Shown: positions 43,835 to 55,619 of the stretch, one piece after another
Numbering within the stretch: the first letter of the stretch is position 1
How the letters are laid out: the number at the start of each line of letters is the position of its first letter
From: Sorex araneus
Lineage: Eukaryota > Chordata > Mammalia > Eulipotyphla > Soricidae
Length of the DNA stretch: 64,000 bases
Direction: 5' to 3'
Assembly: GCF_027595985.1 (NCBI RefSeq)
Contig: NC_073313.1
Coordinates: 80,375,994-80,439,993, forward strand
The notes under the pieces: generated by a model
What the model was told of the DNA's origin: nothing
What the model saw: only the letters and a program-made list of their open reading frames with translations
The model's database searches: none
Made by a program: the position numbers and the translations under genes

Positions 43835-44735
43835 CCCTTGTCAGCTCCAGAAGTCATGCTCTGTGACTGTGGCCCCAGGCCCCTCTCAAATTCCTTCCAC
43901 CCTCCAAAAGTTTACACATACCTACACAATCACAGTAGGACAGACAGGAAGTTGCCAGGCTCTGATGACCTTGAGCCCCTGAGTGGCTACTCAGGCCCTC
44001 CCAATATTGGTGCTCAGTCATCTTGGGGGTACTTGTAAACTTGAGGCCTAGGTTGCCACCAACGGTTGAACAAAACTTGACATACACCTTCTCGCAGGTG
44101 CTCTCAGAAAGAATTCCTGCTGCCCAGATCCTTGGAATGTGGTGTCTGGGTTGCCTCAAGCATTTGCAATGTTGTATCCCGGATCAACCCCTAGGCCTGT
44201 TTGAACTTGGCACAAACCTGCCACTGGGCAACTGTGACTGAACTCCTGGTCACTATCCAGACATGCTCAAGTGTTGTGCACAGGGACACGGTGATTTTGA
44301 GCTTTGGGTGGCCACCCAAGCCTACCTCAAATTTAATGCCACAGGTCTTGCCAAACACTCACAATGTCACGCCACAGATGCTATCTAAGCCTGTTTGACC
44401 TTGCTCCCAGGCCTGGCAAATGCAAATTCCCCAGTAGCTACACAGATCAGCTCAGTGTTACAGCTGCTTTTAGATACTCATAACTGCAATCCCTACTTGA
44501 TTTTTGACACCATAAGCACTGCCAGGAACTACCAACTGCAAACCTTAGGTCAGATTCAAGTCCAACAGTTCCATAACTGTTCCAGGGTGATTGTGATGAC
44601 AAATTCCTGGCAGTTTTCCAAGTCTTCAGAAACTCAGAGCCAGTCACTGACTATAATTTGGAATTTTGAATTCTCAATCTCTATCCAGAATGGCTTGAAG
44701 ATGGAACCTCAACCCTTGCCATCATGCAGCACTAG
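43835..44735 (+). other. Possible 5' UTR of the ancient L1 downstream
   Basis: A moderately GC-rich block with loosely repeated units (variants of CTAGGCCTGTTTGAACTTGG, CAAGCCTACCTCAAATTT, TAAGCCTGTTTGACCTTGCT) directly upstream of sequence resembling L1 ORF1. Position and internal repeats suggest an L1 5' UTR. The ORF at 44395-44775 has no domain signature. Confidence 0.4.
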
Positions 44736-45090
44736 GTATAGAGAAGAAATGAAGTTCATCCACAAAAATGGATGAAGACAAAAGCTTGAGAAGGACCCCA
44801 AGCAATTCATAATGTCCTAAAATCCCTGATGAAGATGCAAAATAATAATTCTAAAGATCAATGAAATGAGGAAATCAATGTAAGAGAATGTTAACAAGGA
44901 CAGAGAAAGTTTGAGAGATTATGAAAAAAATCCAAAATGCAACTATTGAACTAAATAATTCAGCTGTTAAAACAAAAACACAATATAGAGAACTTCAACA
45001 ACAGAAATGAAGGCAAAGTCTGCATTAGTGAGCTAGAGGATAAGCTAGAGGAAACCATCAAACCAAGCAAACAACACCTAAAACAGGAAA

Positions 45091-45260
45091 ATGGCTTGGG
45101 AGATAGCTCAAAGGACTAGTGTAGATGATTTACATGAGAGATGGTTGGTTTCAATCCCTGGCACTTATGGTCTCCAAAGTACCAAAAAGAGTGACACCTG
45201 AGCGCTGAGCCAGGAATACCCCTGAGCACCATAGGTGTAGCCCATAAACAAACAAAACCC
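45091..45260 (+). mobile_element. SINE-A, diverged, in ancient L1
   Basis: GGCTTGGGAGATAGCTCAAA head, GGTTTCAATCCCTGGCAC B box. Confidence 0.8.
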
Positions 45261-45297
45261 CGAAGGAGAATATGAAAAATGAATTTAAAAATGAAGA

Positions 45298-45382
45298 AAA
45301 TATGTCCGGGTATACAACTCAATGGTAGAGCACTTACCTAGCACATTTGAAAACTTGGGTTTGATCCCCAGCAGCAAAAAAT
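45298..45382 (+). mobile_element. tRNA-Ala-like short SINE in ancient L1
   Basis: ACAACTCAATGGTAGAGCAC (A box) and GGGTTTGATCCCCAGCAG (B box), A-run tail. Confidence 0.65.
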
Positions 45383-45976
45383 GACAGATAATAACAGATT
45401 TATGGGACAGTATCAATAGTAGTTGCATTCCAATCATAGCATTTCTAGAATAAAATGAATTAAAGGGGAATATTTGAGTTGAGAAAATGCTGTCCAACAA
45501 CTTCGCCATCCAAGGAAGGATCTAGATTTAGGAAGCTCAAAGAGTCCTAAGCAAAATAACACAACATAGGTGAAATTTAAGATAAATTGTAATTGCAATG
45601 CAAGAGTATAATATAGAAGTAGATATGGAAAAGAGCAAAATAAAAACAAAGATACACATAAAATGAAAACACATAAGACTCATAGCATATGGATCAATTA
45701 AAATTCTATGGGTCAGAGGAAATGGTATGATTTATTCAAAGTTTTAGGTGGGAAAGACATCTATCTAAATTATCACTCATATTTGAAGGAATGATAAGTT
45801 TTTTTCAGGCAAACTACAGTTAAGGGAATTCATGATCACTGAACCAATTTTGAAAAATACTTAAGGTCTTTAAGAAAACTCCATTCAAATAATAATAGGA
45901 TATATAAAGAACTCAACATGTGGGAAAGGAGGGAAATAATGGTGTCTCTTAAAATTAACTCAAGATTAGTTGCTTT

Positions 45977-46800
45977 CACAGGACTGGGAACGGGGATTCT
46001 CCTCCAGCACCCACCCCCCTATTTCCAGCAATTCAGTAGTCAGACCCATAAGCCACCTCTGGCTGTCACCACATAATCTTGTCATCGGCCACCATCCTGT
46101 GTCGCATGTCCTTCTCTCCTGGAAGGGAGCATAAGATGATACTTGCCATAACCATGTATTCAGACCCCATCCCAGGCCATTTCATTTGGGGCACCCCGGA
46201 AGGGGGGCAGGTGAGAACCCTCCCCACCCCAATGAACCCAGCCCTGGCAGCGAAAAACCTCCAGAACTCAACCACTGCCATGCTCATGGCTGCTTTTCAC
46301 ACGCTTGGGCCAAGCCTCACCCAGGAGTGAACCTATTCCTGTATGGCATGGCCGTAAATGCAGCCATGCAAAACTTCATATCACATACCCTACCCTTACT
46401 CCAAGAATACTGCACCACATTTGATGGGGTTCAAAGTAGAAGGCAACCAATCTTAGAGGGAAATATTTTTACATATGTATATATACAATATCTATATAAC
46501 ATATATATATGTACACAAGGCTCAACCTTTAACAACATGTTAGTGATCTCTTACAGAAGGATTTAATGGCCCCTGGGTGAAATACAACAATCTTCACACT
46601 CTTTCCTCTAAGGAAACTTTTTTGTAGCATTTTTAACAGTTTTTCATAACAAGCAATACAAAATATATTATTTTGGTTCTGCTTTGGGGCAGAGGTGGGG
46701 TTTGGGATGGAAACATTTGAAATATGGTGGTGGGAAGGTGTAATGGTGGTGAGATTGGTGTTGAATGTTAAATGTAACAAATATTTTAAATTACTTTATA
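45977..46800 (+). mobile_element. Composite C2, 5' part of a chimeric insertion
   Basis: GC-rich head (46180-46340: GGCACCCCGGAAGGGGGGCA, GAGAACCCTCCCCACCCC, CCATGCTCATGGC), then ACCACATTTGATGGGGTTCA, an AT-rich TATATG tract, and a 3' end AATATGGTGGTGGGAAGGTG ... GTTAAATGTAACAAA matching the reversed element at 55620. Its A-rich end joins directly to an L1 3' end at about 46800; both lie inside one TSD pair. Confidence 0.8.
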
Positions 46801-47325
46801 AAATAAAAAATTAAAGAGAGGGACAAACATAGAAGCACTGCACTCATTTGTGGAGTATAGAATAACATCACAAGAGGCTGACACCCAAGGACAGTAGCTA
46901 CAAGGGCCAGGGGGATTGCCCCATAGCTGGAAGACTGCTTCATGAGTGGAGGGGAGAAGGCAGATGGAATAGAGAAGGGATCACTAAGAAAATGATGGCT
47001 GGAGGAACCAGTTGGATGGGAGATGCATGCTGAAAGTAGATAAGGACCAAACATGATGACCTCTCAGTGTCTGTGTTGCAAGCCGTAATGCCCCAAAGTA
47101 GAGAGAGAGTATGGGGAACATTGTCTGCCATGGAGGCAGGGGGAGGGTGGGAAAGCAGGGGGTATACCTGGGATATCGGTGGTGGGGAATGTGCACCTGG
47201 GATAAGGTGGTGGAGGGATGGGTGTTTGATCATTGTGAGATTGTAACTCAAACATGAAAGCTTGTAACTATCTCACGGTGATTCAATAAAATAAAAAAAT
47301 AAATAAAATAGAAAAGAGGAAAAAA
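46801..47325 (+). mobile_element. L1 3' UTR, 3' part of a chimeric insertion
   Basis: GAGAGGGACAAACATAGAAG block through GGGGAATGTGCACCTGGG to CTCACGGTGATTCAATAAAA and A-rich tail. The exact TSD AAGATTAGTTGCTTT (45962-45976 and 47326-47340) encloses 45977-47325 as one event. Confidence 0.9.
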
Positions 47326-48132
47326 AAGATTAGTTGCTTTGAATTTTAAATGGGATATAAACTTTGGACTTTAGGTGTAAACTTCATGGAAAGCTCGAGA
47401 CAATTATTAGAAGAAACAGACAAGAAGAGATCAAAGAAACTAAATCTTTTACATCAGGCAAGTAAGACCAAAGAAACAAAATCAAACTGCAAAACTACCC
47501 ACATTCGTATGTAAAAATGGGAATAATTTCCTTTTTATCAATAATTTCTCTAAATATTAATGGCCTGAATTCATCAATCAAAAGGATAGTGGCAGGTCAA
47601 AGAAATAATGGAAGAGTGACCAAGAAATAAATAAAACAGTGGATGAAGACACAAAACCCAACCTTCTGCTACTTACAGTAGACCCACTTTCATTTCAATG
47701 GTAAAAACAGGTTTAGAGTAAATAAATGGAAAATGATCATAGAGACAAATATCAGGATGATCATAATTAGATCAGATAGTTCAAATAGAAAATGTAATTA
47801 GAGCCAGTAACAGACAAGATGTAATAACTAAAGGGTTAATAAATCAAGAAAAGTTTATATTTTTAACATATATGCACCAAAGGAAGAGAAATCAAACTTA
47901 ATAAAACAAGTACTAATAACCTGGAGAGAGATATTAATATCAACACAATAGTAGGAGGAGGACTAAATATCTCACTCTCACCATTGAAACAGATCCATGC
48001 GATAAAATTAACAAGAAAAGAGAAACATTGATGAAGAATTAGAAGAGTTGGGCTTAATAGATAGATGGCTCCCAACCCCCACAAAAGATGAATACATGTT
48101 CTCTAGAAGGCATTAAATATTCCTCAGAATGT

Positions 48133-48316
48133 TTATTTGTTTGTTCATTTTTGTTTGGGGTCACACACAACGATGACCATGGGTTGCTCTTGGCAATGCA
48201 CCCACCAAGGAATTACTATTGGAAGTGCTTGAAGGACCATATGGGATGCCAGGGATTGAATCCTAGTTAGCCACATGGGAGAAGAGCCCTACCCACCGGT
48301 CTCCCACTCTGGCCCT
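48133..48316 (-). mobile_element. SINE-A, diverged
   Basis: TTTGGGGTCACACACAACGA start, GATTGAATCCTAGTTAGCC B box. Confidence 0.85.
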
Positions 48317-49268
48317 TCTACAGAATGTTTAATGCTGAAGATTACATACTGAGAAACAAAACAAATGTCAATTAGTAATAAAGGTTAAGATAACAACTAT
48401 TTATTCATATCACAGTGCTAAAAATGTATACATTCACCACATTAAAAAGCTGAGTAAACTCAACTATCCAGAAACTAACCAAATAGTATTGAAAAACTAC
48501 TTGTACTAATCAGGAAATCAAAAAAGGAACAAAATAATTCTTGAAAAACAAGCAAGAATAAAATTACATCTACCAGAACAAATAGGACACAGCAAAAGCA
48601 ATATTGAGAGAGAAATTCATAACAATACATGCTTACACCAGGAAACAAAAAAGGGTCAAATGAGTCATCTAATCTCATACCATAAGTAACCAGAAGAGGA
48701 ATAAATAATGAGACACAAAGTCAGTAAAAGAAGGAAATAATAAAAATTAGAGTGGAAATGAACAAAATATGATAATATAAACTTTAATGACATGGAGCTG
48801 ATTCTCTGAAATAATAAACAAAATTGAATAACCCTCAGCTAGACTCCAAAATAAAAAGGAATAAATAAATAAGATTAAAAATGACAGGGAGAAGTTGCAA
48901 AATATACCACAGAAATCAAAAGATTTTAAGTGACTGTTGTGAAAAAAATTCATGTCGCTAAGTTGAAGAACCCAAAAGAAGTGAAAATAGGATAAAATCA
49001 TGCACTCTCCCCACTTAATTATTCATAATATTTTATTGGAAAAATTATTTGTTAGCAAAAAAACAAAGACAGTGATAATGTCGCCCCCAAAGCAAAATCC
49101 CAGGCACAATTTTTTTTTTTAGCAAATGCTACCAAACCTTCAAAGAGGGCCTATTACCATTCTTATCAGCATCTTTAAAAGCTTGAAGAGGAATTTTACC
49201 AGTTTCTAGGAGATTAACGTTATTCTGATACTAAAAGCTATCAAGACATCATTAACATATAAAAATAT

Positions 49269-49445
49269 AGGCCAGGGAGTAGAGAAATAGTACAGTGGAT
49301 AGAGCATTTTCCTTGCATGCAGCCAACCTGGGTTTGATCCCCAGCATCCATTGAGCAACACCAGGAGTGATTCCTTACTACAGAGCCAAGAGCAACCCCT
49401 GAGCACCACCGGACCCAGGGCTCAAAGACCAAAAAAAAAAAAACC
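49269..49445 (+). mobile_element. SINE-A, diverged
   Basis: CAGGGAGTAGAGAAATAGTA head, GGTTTGATCCCCAGCATCC B box, poly(A) end. Confidence 0.9.
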
Positions 49446-49737
49446 CTCAAAAAGAATAGGACAGTATCCATGATGAACAGATACAAATATCCTAATATCC
49501 TCAACAAAATCTTAGCAAACTGTTATCAGCCAATCAAAGAAAAGCAAAAATAAACAAATGGGGTCACATTAAATCAAGGAGCTTCTGCACTGCAAAAGAA
49601 ACATTAACTAAAATAAAGAGATATCTTATGGACTGAGAGATAATATTTGTTTATCACACATATGACAAAACACTGATGTCCACTCTATGTAATACACTGA
49701 CAACTTAAACAAAAAGATTCTATCAAAAAAGGGGAGA

Positions 49738-49903
49738 AGAGATATGGAGAGATAGTACAGCTGATAGGATGCTTTCCTTGCATGCAACTGACTTAGGTTT
49801 GATCTCTGGCACCATATATGTTCCCCTGAGCCCTTCCAGGAGTGACCACTGAGTGCAAAATCAGGAGTAAGCTCTGAGAACAGGCATATGTGATTCCCCC
49901 CAA
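49738..49903 (+). mobile_element. SINE-A, diverged
   Basis: ATATGGAGAGATAGTACAGC head, GGTTTGATCTCTGGCACC B box. GGGGAGAAGAGAT before and GTGGGAGAAGAGAT after it are a probable TSD. Confidence 0.9.
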
Positions 49904-50274
49904 AGTGGGAGAAGAGATGGGCAAATGCCTTCTCAAAGAAGACATACAGATGGTAAAAAGGCATATGAAAAAGTACTCTTTTCAAACAAGATATCACCTT
50001 ACTTCAGTGAGACTGATATCAAAAAGAGCAAAAACAACAAGTGCTGGTGCAAAGTAAGGGAAAAGGAACCCATAGGTACTGCTGGTGGAAATGACATCTG
50101 GGTCAGCTTCTATGAAAAACATTATAGAGCACTCTCAAGATGATAAAAATATAATTTTCATATGATCCAGGACTTCCACTCTTTGATATGTATCCAAAGA
50201 ACAAAAAACATTGTTCTAAAAAGATAGATACACTACACACACATACACATTCATATATATATGTATATATATCA

Positions 50275-50555
50275 ATTTTTAAAAAAATGAATCACCGTGA
50301 GATACAGAGTTACAAAGATGTTCATGGTGGGGTTTCGTCACACAGTCTTCCAATTCCCAACCCTCCACCAGTATTCCTAGTTTCCCTCCCTCCATCCCCC
50401 AGCCTGTCTCTATGGCAGGCAAGAATTTTCCTCTCTCACTCTGTGTGTCTCTATCTTTCTCTCATTATCTATCCTTTTGCTCATTATGGTTTGCAATACA
50501 GATACTGAGAGGTTATTGTGTTTGTTCTTTTACCTATTTTAAGCACACAGTTCTT
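50275..50555 (-). mobile_element. L1 3' UTR, minus orientation
   Basis: TGAATCACCGTGAGATACAG start, CCCTCCACCAGTATTCC and TGGTTTGCAATACAGATACT blocks. Confidence 0.9.
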
Positions 50556-50659
50556 TTTTTAAATGTAGGAGTACTGTTATTTATCCAGCCATTGATTAAG
50601 CTGATTGAATTGAGCATGAACTTCTCATTACTTTTTATTTTTCTTTCCTTTTTTAAAAA

Positions 50660-51345
50660 TTGAATCACCGTGAGATACAGTTACAAAGCTTTCATGTTTG
50701 AGATTCAGCTGTACAATGATACAACACCCATTCATTCACCAGTGCACACTTTCCACCACCCGTGTCCCCAGTATATTACTCCCCCCCATCCCAGTCTTCA
50801 CCCTGCCTCTATGGCAGACAATTTCCCCAATACTCTCTCTACTTTTGGGCATTATGTTTTGCTCAAATTTTCCCAGCACCATTCAAGACTGCTTGCCAGG
50901 GGCCGATGCTACATCACTTATTGTCCAGTACTCATTTTGAATATCTTGGATACCATGGCCACATGCTTCTGGAATCCTAGATTGTAGATGGTTGGGGTTC
51001 CAGAGACATTTCTGTAGGGAACTAATCCATTTTGGGATTAAATTGGGTGTCTCTGGACCAGGGCTGTTAGTGTGCTAAGATGGCACCTGGAGAGCAGCAC
51101 ACAGTTCTTATACAGAGTGATCATTTCCAATTATCTTTGTCATAGTGGTTCCTCCTCTAGCCCAACTGCCTTCTCCCCAAGCCCTTGGTTTCTAATTGTG
51201 GACCAATCCTTCTTGCCCTTGTTTCTACTGTCTTTGGGTATTATGTTATGTCTCATATTATGTTTTTCTTTATATCCCACAAATGAGTTCAATTATCCTA
51301 TGCTTATCCCTCTCCTGACTCATTTCACTCAGTATGATACTCTCT
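50660..51345 (-). mobile_element. L1 3' UTR, minus orientation, second insertion
   Basis: A second start at TGAATCACCGTGAGATACAG, then CCAGTGCACACTTTCCACCA. The 50880-51075 part is not in the other L1 3' UTR copies and may be an inserted or subfamily-specific block; L1 resumes at 51090 (CACACAGTTCTTATACAGAG). It continues at 51600 beyond a SINE-B. Confidence 0.8.
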
Positions 51346-51588
51346 GGACGGGAGCGATAGCACAGCGGGTAGGTCATTTGCCTTGCACACAGCTGACCCA
51401 GGTTTGATTCTTCCGTCCCTCTCGGAGAGCCCGACAAGCTACCAGGAGTATCCCGCTTGCACAGCAGAACCTGGCTAGCTACCTGTGGCATATTCGATAT
51501 GCCAAAAACAGTAACAAGTCTCAAAATGGAGACGTTACTGGTGCAGCTCGAGCAAACCGATGAACAACGGGCTGACAGTGCTACAGCG
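51346..51588 (+). mobile_element. SINE-B inside L1
   Basis: GGGAGCGATAGCACAGCGGG head to GACAGTGCTACAG tail; GATACTCTC repeated on both sides as a short TSD. Confidence 0.95.
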
Positions 51589-51710
51589 GAGGATACTCTC
51601 CATGTTCATCTATTTATAAGCGACTTTTATAACTTTTTTATAACTTTTATAACTTGATTTTTCCTAACAGCTGCATAGTATTCCATTGTGTAGATGTATC
51701 ATAGGAATGT
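51589..51710 (-). mobile_element. L1 continuation, minus orientation
   Basis: ACAGCTGCATAGTATTCCAT is the reversed ORF2 3' end block; TATAACTTTT is locally triplicated near 51627. Confidence 0.8.
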
Positions 51711-52544
51711 CATTTTTAAAATCTCATTTTTATCTTCTGTAGTATAAATATGATCAAGCACATAGTGGACAAGATGTGATATAAAAGTATGAAAATATAA
51801 AGATCATATCCAAAGGGTACTGGCTCAATGTAATTCATTTATTCGGGGCAAGAAGGCAGATTTATGCTCCTATAGCTTTACCTAATAAACATCACAGTAG
51901 AAAACCCTCCCCAGTCCTTCCTTCAACCCAATCAGTGGACTGAGTGAGTATAGTATTCTAATTGCCTTACTCAAAGAACAGAAAGTTTTTATAACAAGCT
52001 CTTAGAGTATTTGAATTATAATTATGAAGGATGATAATGCTTCAGAATACTGGTTCTGTAAAAGTTAATGATGATGATCTTCAAGGTGAACCTTGCAGTA
52101 TTTAATTTGTAAATCCTAAAAAAAAGAATCTGGAGGAAGTTCAGGCCTTATAAATAACTTCATTGTTAGAAATCAAACATAACGTGTTGATAAATATGTA
52201 TCAAAATAGTTGCTACAGCATTCCTTCAAATAGCAAAATCATTAGAAACAAATTAATATTATCTAAATTGGGGTTGTTTGATATATTATGGCATAGCCAT
52301 GGATCTAGTATGCAAAAATTTTAATTTATATTCTGCAACAAATTCATGGTGAAAAAGCATGGATATGATGCAGAATTATTAAAACCACAGGGAAAAAAGC
52401 CATATTAAAATATACCTATATGTAACCTGTATGTACATATGTATGTATACTCTATGTGCTATGTCATATATAATGCATGCATGTAGAGATAGATAGGCAA
52501 AGAAAAGACAGCAAGCAAAAGAGAGATCAAAGAGGAATACCGTA
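51711..52544. other. AT-rich low-repeat sequence
   Basis: Nothing recognised; a short TATGTA-rich patch near 52420-52460. Confidence 0.45.
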
Positions 52545-52625
52545 TCACTTGACTGAAATCTAATCACGAACACCTTTGTAAGGGTCTATTTCACAGTGAC
52601 TCAATAAAAAAGTTAAAAAAAAACA
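52545..52625 (+). mobile_element. L1-type 3' terminus
   Basis: TTTCACAGTGACTCAATAAA followed by an A-rich tail; only the terminal 80 bp is recognisable. Confidence 0.6.
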
Positions 52626-52639
52626 AAGAATACTAATCA

Positions 52640-53240
52640 TCACATAGTGTATTATTTTGTTTATACAGTCAGAAAAATTGTCAGACCTTGTAGGTTACAT
52701 AATAGAAATTTATTTCCTCACAGTTCTGGAAGTTACAAGTCAGAGACTAAGGGCCCTGCAAGGTTGGTTTCTTCAGAGTCCCCCTTTGTTTGCACAAAGC
52801 TGTCTTCTCTCCATGGCCTTTGAAAGACTCCCCACTATACATGTGCATCCTTGGTATAGTGTGTTCAGATTTCCTCTTCTTACAAGAACAGCTGTCATGG
52901 TTCAGTGTCACATGTACAGGGGTGAAAACACTTGTCCTGAATGCTGTTAACCCTGGTTCAGTCCTGCCAAGCTCGCCAGGAGTGATCCCTGAGCAGAGAG
53001 CCAGAAGAAAGCCCTGAGCACCATAAGGTGTAGCTTGACTCTTCCCCCTTTAAAGAACACCAGTCAGGGTGGATTTTCATCCACCTTAATGACCTCATTT
53101 CACCATAGGTATCTCTTTTAGGGGCCTATCTCCAGGTATAATCATATTATGAAGTTCTAGTAAATAGGACTTCAATGTGTGAGTTGGTGGAGAGCAGGAG
53201 AGAGAATTTGATCCATCATATGTAGATTTCAATTTATCTA
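52640..53240 (-). mobile_element. Ancient mammalian dispersed repeat, split by a SINE
   Basis: AATTTATTTCCTCACAGTTC with TGGAAGTTACAAGTC, then after the SINE ACACCAGTCAGGGTGGATTT and TAATGACCTCATTTCACC. These are the ordered blocks of a repeat familiar from many placental genomes (LTR/MaLR-like). The family name is uncertain. Confidence 0.55.
52905..53045 (+). mobile_element. SINE-A, partial
   Basis: GTTAACCCTGGTTCAGTCCT B-box region to CATAAGGTGTAGC; the head is poorly preserved. Splits the ancient repeat. Confidence 0.65.
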
Positions 53241-53499
53241 CCAAATCCAGCAAGGGAGCACTGGAGTTCTGGATGCTAAGAGCAAGACAACTCAGGCCAA
53301 ATAGAAAGAAAAGGGTCTTGATTATCCCTGGAATATTGGCAGAGGAAGAGTTGCCAAGAAATGATCAAAGAGACCCAGTCACCACCTCACGTCTATGTGG
53401 CTTTATTTTCTACAAGCAATTGCATGACAATGCCTATGTAAAAGAAACATTACAGGGGAAAAATGCAAATAAGTAGAATTTATTAAAATAGATTTTGCT

Positions 53500-53669
53500 C
53501 GGGGCTGGAGCGTTAGCACAGAGGGTAGGGCATTTGCCTTGCATGCGGCTGACCCAGGTTCGATACCCAGCATCCCATATGGTCCCCCAAGCACTGCCAG
53601 GAGCAATTCCTGAGTGCAAAGCCAGGAGTAACCCCTGTGCATTGCCGGGTGGGACCCAAAAAGCAAAAA

Positions 53670-53710
<41 letters not shown>
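53500..53710 (+). mobile_element. SINE-A with TSD and (AAAT)n tail
   Basis: Near-consensus copy ending in about 12 AAAT units. Exact TSD AAAATAGATTTTGCT at 53485-53499 and 53711-53725. Confidence 0.98.
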
Positions 53711-53712
<2 letters not shown>

Positions 53713-53725
53713 AATAGATTTTGCT

Positions 53726-54574
53726 GCCCCCGCATCTTTGGCTCATTCAATAACTGTGTTTGGGTGAGGAAATAATGTTGTCCTCCTTTCAGACTACAGA
53801 TCAGATACCAACTATTGCTGTCTTAATCCCAGGGTCCAGACAAAGGCTCATCATACTTTCCATACACCCATCATTCTGAAATCCTTAATATTCTCTCTCT
53901 GATCACTTGACATTATGGCCTCAGCTGCCATAATATCAGGAAGAAGAGGCTATACTGGAATAGCTGGATTCTGGTGGAAGTTTCCCTGCAAAGAAGGCAA
54001 ATAATTAGAACTGGGGTTGGAGTAGATGTGACCCACTGAAGTGAGTATCATGGCCAGAATGGATTTGTTGACTGCTTATAGAGGACCAAAAAGAGATGTG
54101 AACATATGAACAACATGATAAATTACAGATAAACTGCCATATGATTATGCTCCTTGGGAAAATTCAGAAGATATTCCTTTACAAGGACCACACTGGTGAG
54201 CAACAAGCACCAGATTATTCAAGATCAATGATGGTTTTCCTCTATAATCAAAGTTGACAGTTGGAGATGCCATGGTATATTTGGGTCCCATAGGATCAAT
54301 AGGGGATGAAAGGATTCTGATAGAGCAGAAGCATAGCAGATATTTAAGTGATCTGATCTAGGGAAGACTGAAATATTTAACATAATGGTTTATGTTATGG
54401 GATTGATGGTGCCTATTTCAAATTTCTTGGTCAAAGTCCTTATCTCAACATTTAAGGATGTCATTGTATTTGTAGACAGTATCATTCAGGAGGTGATTAA
54501 GGTAAAATTAAGTCACACAAGTGATCCCTAATTTAATAGGACTGAAACCTATGTTAGAAAAGTACATAAAAGAC
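53726..54574. other. Low-repeat sequence with a MaLR-like patch
   Basis: No gene. 54390-54495 (AAGTCCTTATCTCAACATTT and AGGAGGTGATTAAGG) resembles a MaLR LTR. Confidence 0.4.
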
Positions 54575-54812
54575 CAAAAGTGATAGTGTCTCAGTATCTA
54601 TATTAAAAACCATAATGCCCAAAAGTAGCAAGAAAGTATGGAGGAAATTGTCTGCCATAGAGGCAGGGGGAAGGTTGGGAAAGGAGAAGATACTGAGGAC
54701 ATTGGTGGTGGAAAATGTGCACTGGTGAACGAATGGGTGTTCGATCACTGTATGACTGAAACTCAAACACGAAAGCTTTGTAACTTTATCTCACGGTGAT
54801 TCAATAAAAATA
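54575..54812 (+). mobile_element. L1 3' UTR fragment with imperfect TSD
   Basis: AAAACCATAATGCCCAAAAG to CTCACGGTGATTCAATAAAA. AGAAAAGTACATAAAAGAC before and AGAAAAGTGAATAAAGAC after. Confidence 0.9.
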
Positions 54813-55487
54813 GAAAAGTGAATAAAGACACAGCACAACAGAAAGAGCATGAAAAGAATAGGGAGAACACAGACAGCCATCTACAAATTAAAGAAGAGAA
54901 AAAGCTCAAAAAGAATCACCTCTGTCCACATCGCCTCTTGAACTTCCAGTTGCCAAGACTATGATAAAATTAATTTCTGTTGTTTAAGCCAGTCTGTAAC
55001 ACTCTCTTTTGGCAGCATGAGCAGATTATTATAGGCCACAAAAAACTGACATAAACGACTTGCCTTGTCCTAAAGAAATATGCCTTGATGGATGATAGAC
55101 ATGGTATTCTTAGAAACAAGGAGAGATGGGAAACGAACTAGAGTAGTAGTTGACTTGTATACACTCTCTATAACTTTCAAAATAGGGCAAAACCTCAATG
55201 TAAAACACTGCCATAGAAAGCCACGATCCTTTATCCAGTTTTCAGATCCAAACAGGTTCATAAATGCAGGGAAAGACACAGAAGGAATATGGGGACAAAC
55301 TCCACAATGCCACTATAAGTGTGTGTAAATATTTCCTCAATGCTTCCCCCAAAAGTCTCAAAGACCTCTTACCTTCAGTTATACTTGAGAGGCGGTTGAG
55401 GCAAAATGGTCGTTTACCAATTCCAGCACTTATAGGCAGTGAAAGACAGAGAAACATGGACATAGAGACAAGATAATATTATATTGC
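54813..55487. other. Low-repeat sequence
   Basis: Nothing recognised. Confidence 0.45.
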
Positions 55488-55600
55488 TATGGACTGAATG
55501 TTTCCTCTCAAATATCTTGTGTTGAAGCCCTAATCCTTCATGTAATATATTTGTTACTTTGGAGGAATTACCAAGCAGTACACATGGAGCTGAGGGACCC
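55488..55600 (+). mobile_element. MaLR/MLT1-like LTR 5' fragment
   Basis: TATGGACTGAATGTTTCCTC and TGTTGAAGCCCTAATCC are the characteristic 5' blocks of MaLR LTRs. Confidence 0.6.
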
Positions 55601-55619
55601 CTTCTATCAATTAAACATT

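Larger units (their letters stand above)
44736..45961 (+). mobile_element. Ancient L1, ORF1 region
   Basis: A-rich, degraded; blocks such as AGATCAATGAAATGAGGAAA and TATCACTCATATTTGAAGGA match the coiled-coil and C-terminal parts of L1 ORF1 as I know them. Interrupted by a SINE (45091-45260) and a tRNA-like SINE (45298-45382), and cut at 45961 by a chimeric retroinsertion. Confidence 0.65.
47341..50240 (+). mobile_element. Ancient L1, ORF2 region, interrupted by three SINEs
   Basis: Endonuclease-domain block AATATTAATGGCCTGAATTC with TCATCAATCAAAAGG near 47554-47583, the inter-domain region (48600-48960, e.g. GAGAGAAATTCATAACAATA and ATACCACAGAAATCAAAAGA), and the C-terminal region (49910-50215). 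Some internal segments are missing and every frame has many stops. With 43835-45961 this is one old, near-complete L1. Confidence 0.75.

Noticed and set aside
44395..44775. 126-residue ORF
   Set aside because: No domain or hydrophobic pattern; lies in the putative L1 5' UTR with internal repeats.
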